This document shows positions 27,156 through 28,803 of a stretch of 28,803 nt of DNA, in pieces (position 1 is the first letter of the stretch; each line of letters starts with the position of its first letter). The notes under the pieces were generated by a model. That model saw only the letters and a program-made list of their open reading frames with translations, was not told the origin of the DNA and made no database searches. The position numbers and the translations under genes were made by a program. The stretch comes from JBNNGK01 sp050268245. GTDB lineage: Bacteria > Pseudomonadota > Gammaproteobacteria > Enterobacterales > Enterobacteriaceae. The DNA lies in assembly GCF_050268245.1 (NCBI RefSeq), contig NZ_JBNNGK010000026.1, positions 1-28,803 of the forward strand. Reading direction: 5' to 3'.

Positions 27156-27181
27156 TTAAATTTCCTCGTATGGGTAGTATC

Positions 27182-27195
27182 GCCTCATGAGAGGC
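27182..27195 (-). promoter_or_regulatory. Leader hairpin of rplK, likely L1 target
   Basis: GCCTC and GAGGC form a short stem with a TCAT loop, 27 nt ahead of the rplK start, followed by GATACTACCCAT and the ribosome site. E. coli L1 represses by binding a mimic of its 23S site at this position. The identity is inferred from position and shape. Confidence 0.5.
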
Positions 27196-27236
27196 TCCCC
27201 GTGTTTCACCCCACTTAATAAGCTAAGCAAGGCATC

Positions 27237-27277
27237 TAAAAACAAAAGGCGCGAAATTGTAGTTCAATTTCACGCCT
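27237..27277 (-). terminator. Terminator of secE-nusG
   Basis: AGGCGTGAAATTG and CAATTTCGCGCCT form a 13-bp stem (one G-T pair) with a 5-nt loop, followed by TTTTGTTTTT, about 40 bp after the nusG stop. The rplK promoter should lie just beyond, but I cannot fix its boxes. Confidence 0.88.
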
Positions 27278-27317
27278 CTTACAAGCCTCAAGTCAGCCTG
27301 TATTGCTGATTATTAAA

Positions 27318-27863
27318 TCAGCCTTTTTCTACCTGGCTGAAGTCCAGTTCCACCGGCGTTGCACGACCAAAGATGGAAACAGACACTTTCAGACGACTCT
27401 TTTCGTAATCGACTTCTTCAACTACGCCGTTAAAGTCAGCAAACGGACCGTCATTAACGCGTACCAGCTCGCCAGGCTCAAACAACGTTTTCGGACGAGG
27501 TTTATCCCCCACCTGTTGCAGACGATTCATGATCGCGTCGACTTCTTTATCGCTGATGGGTGCCGGGCGATCGGAAGTTCCGCCGATGAAGCCCATTACG
27601 CGTGGGACGCTACGTACCAAGTGCCAGCTAGCATCGTCCATCACCATCTGCACCAGGACGTATCCCGGGAAGAATTTACGCTCACTTTTACGGCGCTGCC
27701 CACCACGGATTTCAACCACTTCTTCCGTAGGCACCATCACTTCGCCAAACAGCTCTTCCATATCATGCAGTTTGATGTGTTCACGCAGCGATTGCGCTAC
27801 GCGCCCTTCAAAACCAGAAAACGCCTGAACGACGTACCAACGTTTTTTTGGAGCTTCAGACAT
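27318..27863 (-). CDS. nusG: Transcription termination/antitermination factor NusG
   Basis: NusG binds the elongating RNA polymerase clamp, suppresses pausing, recruits Rho and links to ribosomal protein S10. The 181-residue length equals that of E. coli. The N-terminal NGN domain (RWYVVQAFSGFEGRVAQSL) is followed by the C-terminal KOW domain from about residue 128 (FEPGELVRVNDGPFADFNGVVEEVD). A single base separates the secE stop from its ATG, so translation is coupled. Confidence 0.98.
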   Translation of the reverse strand: MSEAPKKRWYVVQAFSGFEGRVAQSLREHIKLHDMEELFGEVMVPTEEVVEIRGGQRRKSERKFFPGYVLVQMVMDDASWHLVRSVPRVMGFIGGTSDRPAPISDKEVDAIMNRLQQVGDKPRPKTLFEPGELVRVNDGPFADFNGVVEEVDYEKSRLKVSVSIFGRATPVELDFSQVEKG

Positions 27864-27864
27864 G

Positions 27865-28248
27865 TTAGAACCTCAGGCCAGTAATAAACGATACCAGACG
27901 AACCAGAATACCATCCAGTCCCCACAGAATCAGTGACATCACCGCTGTCACCGCAGCGACGATCAGCGTGGTATGTAGTGTTTCCTGGCGAGTTGGCCAA
28001 ATCACTTTACGGACTTCGGTACGCGCTTCACGCGCAAACGCTACGGTGGCTTTGCCTTTAATGGTCATCAGGGCGATAGCGCCCGCAATGCCAATAATCA
28101 CTACAACAGCCAGCGCACGCAATGGCAGGCTGAAATCACGATAGACATAATTACCGCCGATAGCCACAGCCAACAGAACGGCGACGGTCAACCACTTAGC
28201 TATTTCCAAGCCGCGCCCGCTCCCTTGAGCCTCGGTATTCGCACTCAT
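27865..28248 (-). CDS. secE: Preprotein translocase subunit SecE
   Basis: SecE clamps SecY in the SecYEG membrane channel. The 127-residue product has three membrane segments (about 19-36, 45-63 and 93-112) like the E. coli protein, and the conserved cytoplasmic segment FAREARTEVRKVIWPTRQET before the last one. The frame is open five codons upstream, but the ATG at 28248 gives the standard MSANTEAQGSGRG start and has AGG 8 nt before it. It is the first gene of secE-nusG. Confidence 0.97.
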   Translation of the reverse strand: MSANTEAQGSGRGLEIAKWLTVAVLLAVAIGGNYVYRDFSLPLRALAVVVIIGIAGAIALMTIKGKATVAFAREARTEVRKVIWPTRQETLHTTLIVAAVTAVMSLILWGLDGILVRLVSFITGLRF

Positions 28249-28284
28249 AAACCAACCTGTCACTTATGATTCAGAACAAACAAC

Positions 28285-28307
28285 TTTGCCTCGCAAAGCG
28301 AGGCAAA
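28285..28307 (-). repeat. 9-bp hairpin in the secE leader
   Basis: TTTGCCTCG and CGAGGCAAA pair across a 5-nt loop, followed on the minus strand by a T-rich stretch (GTTGTTTGTTC). A smaller GCTGC/GCAGC hairpin at 28323-28335 precedes it. It lies between the predicted secE promoter and the gene; it could attenuate secE or be a second weak terminator for tufB. Confidence 0.6.
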
Positions 28308-28341
28308 CCAAACCGATCAGATGCTGCCAAGCAGCACTCGG

Positions 28342-28369
28342 TGTTTACGCTATGACGTATTCAAGTCAA
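28342..28369 (-). promoter_or_regulatory. Probable secE-nusG promoter
   Basis: TTGACT (28364-28369), a 16-bp spacer and TAAACA (28342-28347) lie between the tufB terminator and secE. The -35 is good and the -10 moderate. A promoter is needed here if the terminator works well. Confidence 0.5.
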
Positions 28370-28446
28370 TACCGTTTAAGAGCCCATCTCACCAATGATT
28401 ATGACGATAAAATCGCTGATGAGATAGGTTCTAGTTCACAGCGTAG

Positions 28447-28473
28447 AAAAAGGGCATCAAATGATGCCCTTTT
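28447..28473 (-). terminator. Terminator of tufB
   Basis: AAAAGGGCATCA and TGATGCCCTTTT form a long perfect inverted repeat on both strands, followed on the minus strand by five T. It lies 30 bp after the tufB stop and is a standard intrinsic terminator. Confidence 0.9.
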
Positions 28474-28503
28474 ACCGCATGTCGCGTCAAATATTATCAG
28501 CGA

Positions 28504-28803
28504 TTAAGCGATAACTTTAGCAACAACACCCGCGCCTACGGTACGGCCGCCTTCACGGATTGCGAAACGCAGACCGTCGTCCATCGCGATTGGGTGGATC
28601 AGCGTCACAACCATGTTCACGTTGTCGCCTGGCATTACCATCTCTACGCCTTCTGGCAGTTCGATGGTACCGGTCACGTCAGTTGTACGGAAGTAGAACT
28701 GTGGACGGTAGCCTTTGAAGAATGGAGTATGACGACCACCTTCTTCTTTGCTCAAGATATACACTTCTGATTCGAACTGAGTGTGCGGCTTGATTGAACC
28801 TGG
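28504..28803 (-). CDS. tufB: Elongation factor Tu, C-terminal part (gene runs off the window)
   Basis: EF-Tu delivers aminoacyl-tRNA to the ribosome as a GTP complex. Only the last 99 residues are present, from PGSIKPHTQFESEVYILSKE to the end VVAKVIA, covering most of domain III, which binds tRNA and EF-Ts. The 5' end lies beyond position 28803; a GTG at 28764 is an internal valine, not a start. The neighbour secE identifies this as the tufB copy rather than tufA, which sits in the str operon. Confidence 0.95.
   Translation of the reverse strand, partial: PGSIKPHTQFESEVYILSKEEGGRHTPFFKGYRPQFYFRTTDVTGTIELPEGVEMVMPGDNVNMVVTLIHPIAMDDGLRFAIREGGRTVGAGVVAKVIA

Noticed and set aside
26046..27218. 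A 390-codon plus-strand open frame across rplA and rplK
   Set aside because: It is antisense to two clear ribosomal protein genes. Strong codon bias of highly expressed genes removes stops on the opposite strand, and no ribosome site or family resemblance is seen.

Overview
The window is a stretch of chromosome from a member of the Enterobacterales, most likely a Serratia-like Yersiniaceae. Two things support this: the gene order, which matches the purHD-hupA-hemE-thi-rpoBC-tufB arc of Escherichia coli, and near-identity of many products to the enterobacterial proteins as I remember them. The Serratia-like placement also leans on a degenerate repeat beginning TATACCCA, a type I associate with Serratia, Yersinia and relatives. 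Genus and species were not tested by any search.

Layout. Positions 1-368 hold an rRNA-operon P1 promoter firing leftward out of the window, back to back with a PurR-controlled purH promoter. purH and purD (369-3294, plus strand) make the last purine biosynthetic enzymes. Facing them on the minus strand is a block of five genes (3346-6985): a DUF1481 lipoprotein (yjaH), hupA (HU-alpha), yjaG (DUF416), nfi (endonuclease V) and hemE, followed by nudC (7144-7911). rsd (anti-sigma-70) diverges from nudC. Next, on the plus strand, come a thiamine pyrophosphate riboswitch and a tightly packed thiCEFSGH operon (8525-14245) that makes both the pyrimidine and thiazole halves of thiamine. A single M20-family amidohydrolase gene on the minus strand (14379-15746) sits between thiH and rpoC and is the one accessory-looking gene.

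The right half (15973-28803) is entirely minus strand, so it is transcribed toward lower coordinates: tufB (partial) - secE - nusG - rplK - rplA - rplJ - rplL - rpoB - rpoC. It carries the expected control elements: the tufB terminator, a secE promoter, the nusG terminator, an L1-type leader hairpin ahead of rplK, a P-L10 promoter, the L10 leader, the rplL-rpoB attenuator and the rpoC terminator.

All genes look intact, and there is no insertion sequence, prophage, CRISPR array or tRNA. I do not see a clear undescribed multi-gene system. The points most worth a second look are the M20 enzyme with its cysteine-rich N-terminus and nearby inverted repeat, two strong hairpins in the rpoB-rpoC gap, the P-L10 promoter nested in the rplA terminator hairpin, the hupA terminator lying inside the start of the yjaH frame, and the enlarged arm of the TPP riboswitch.
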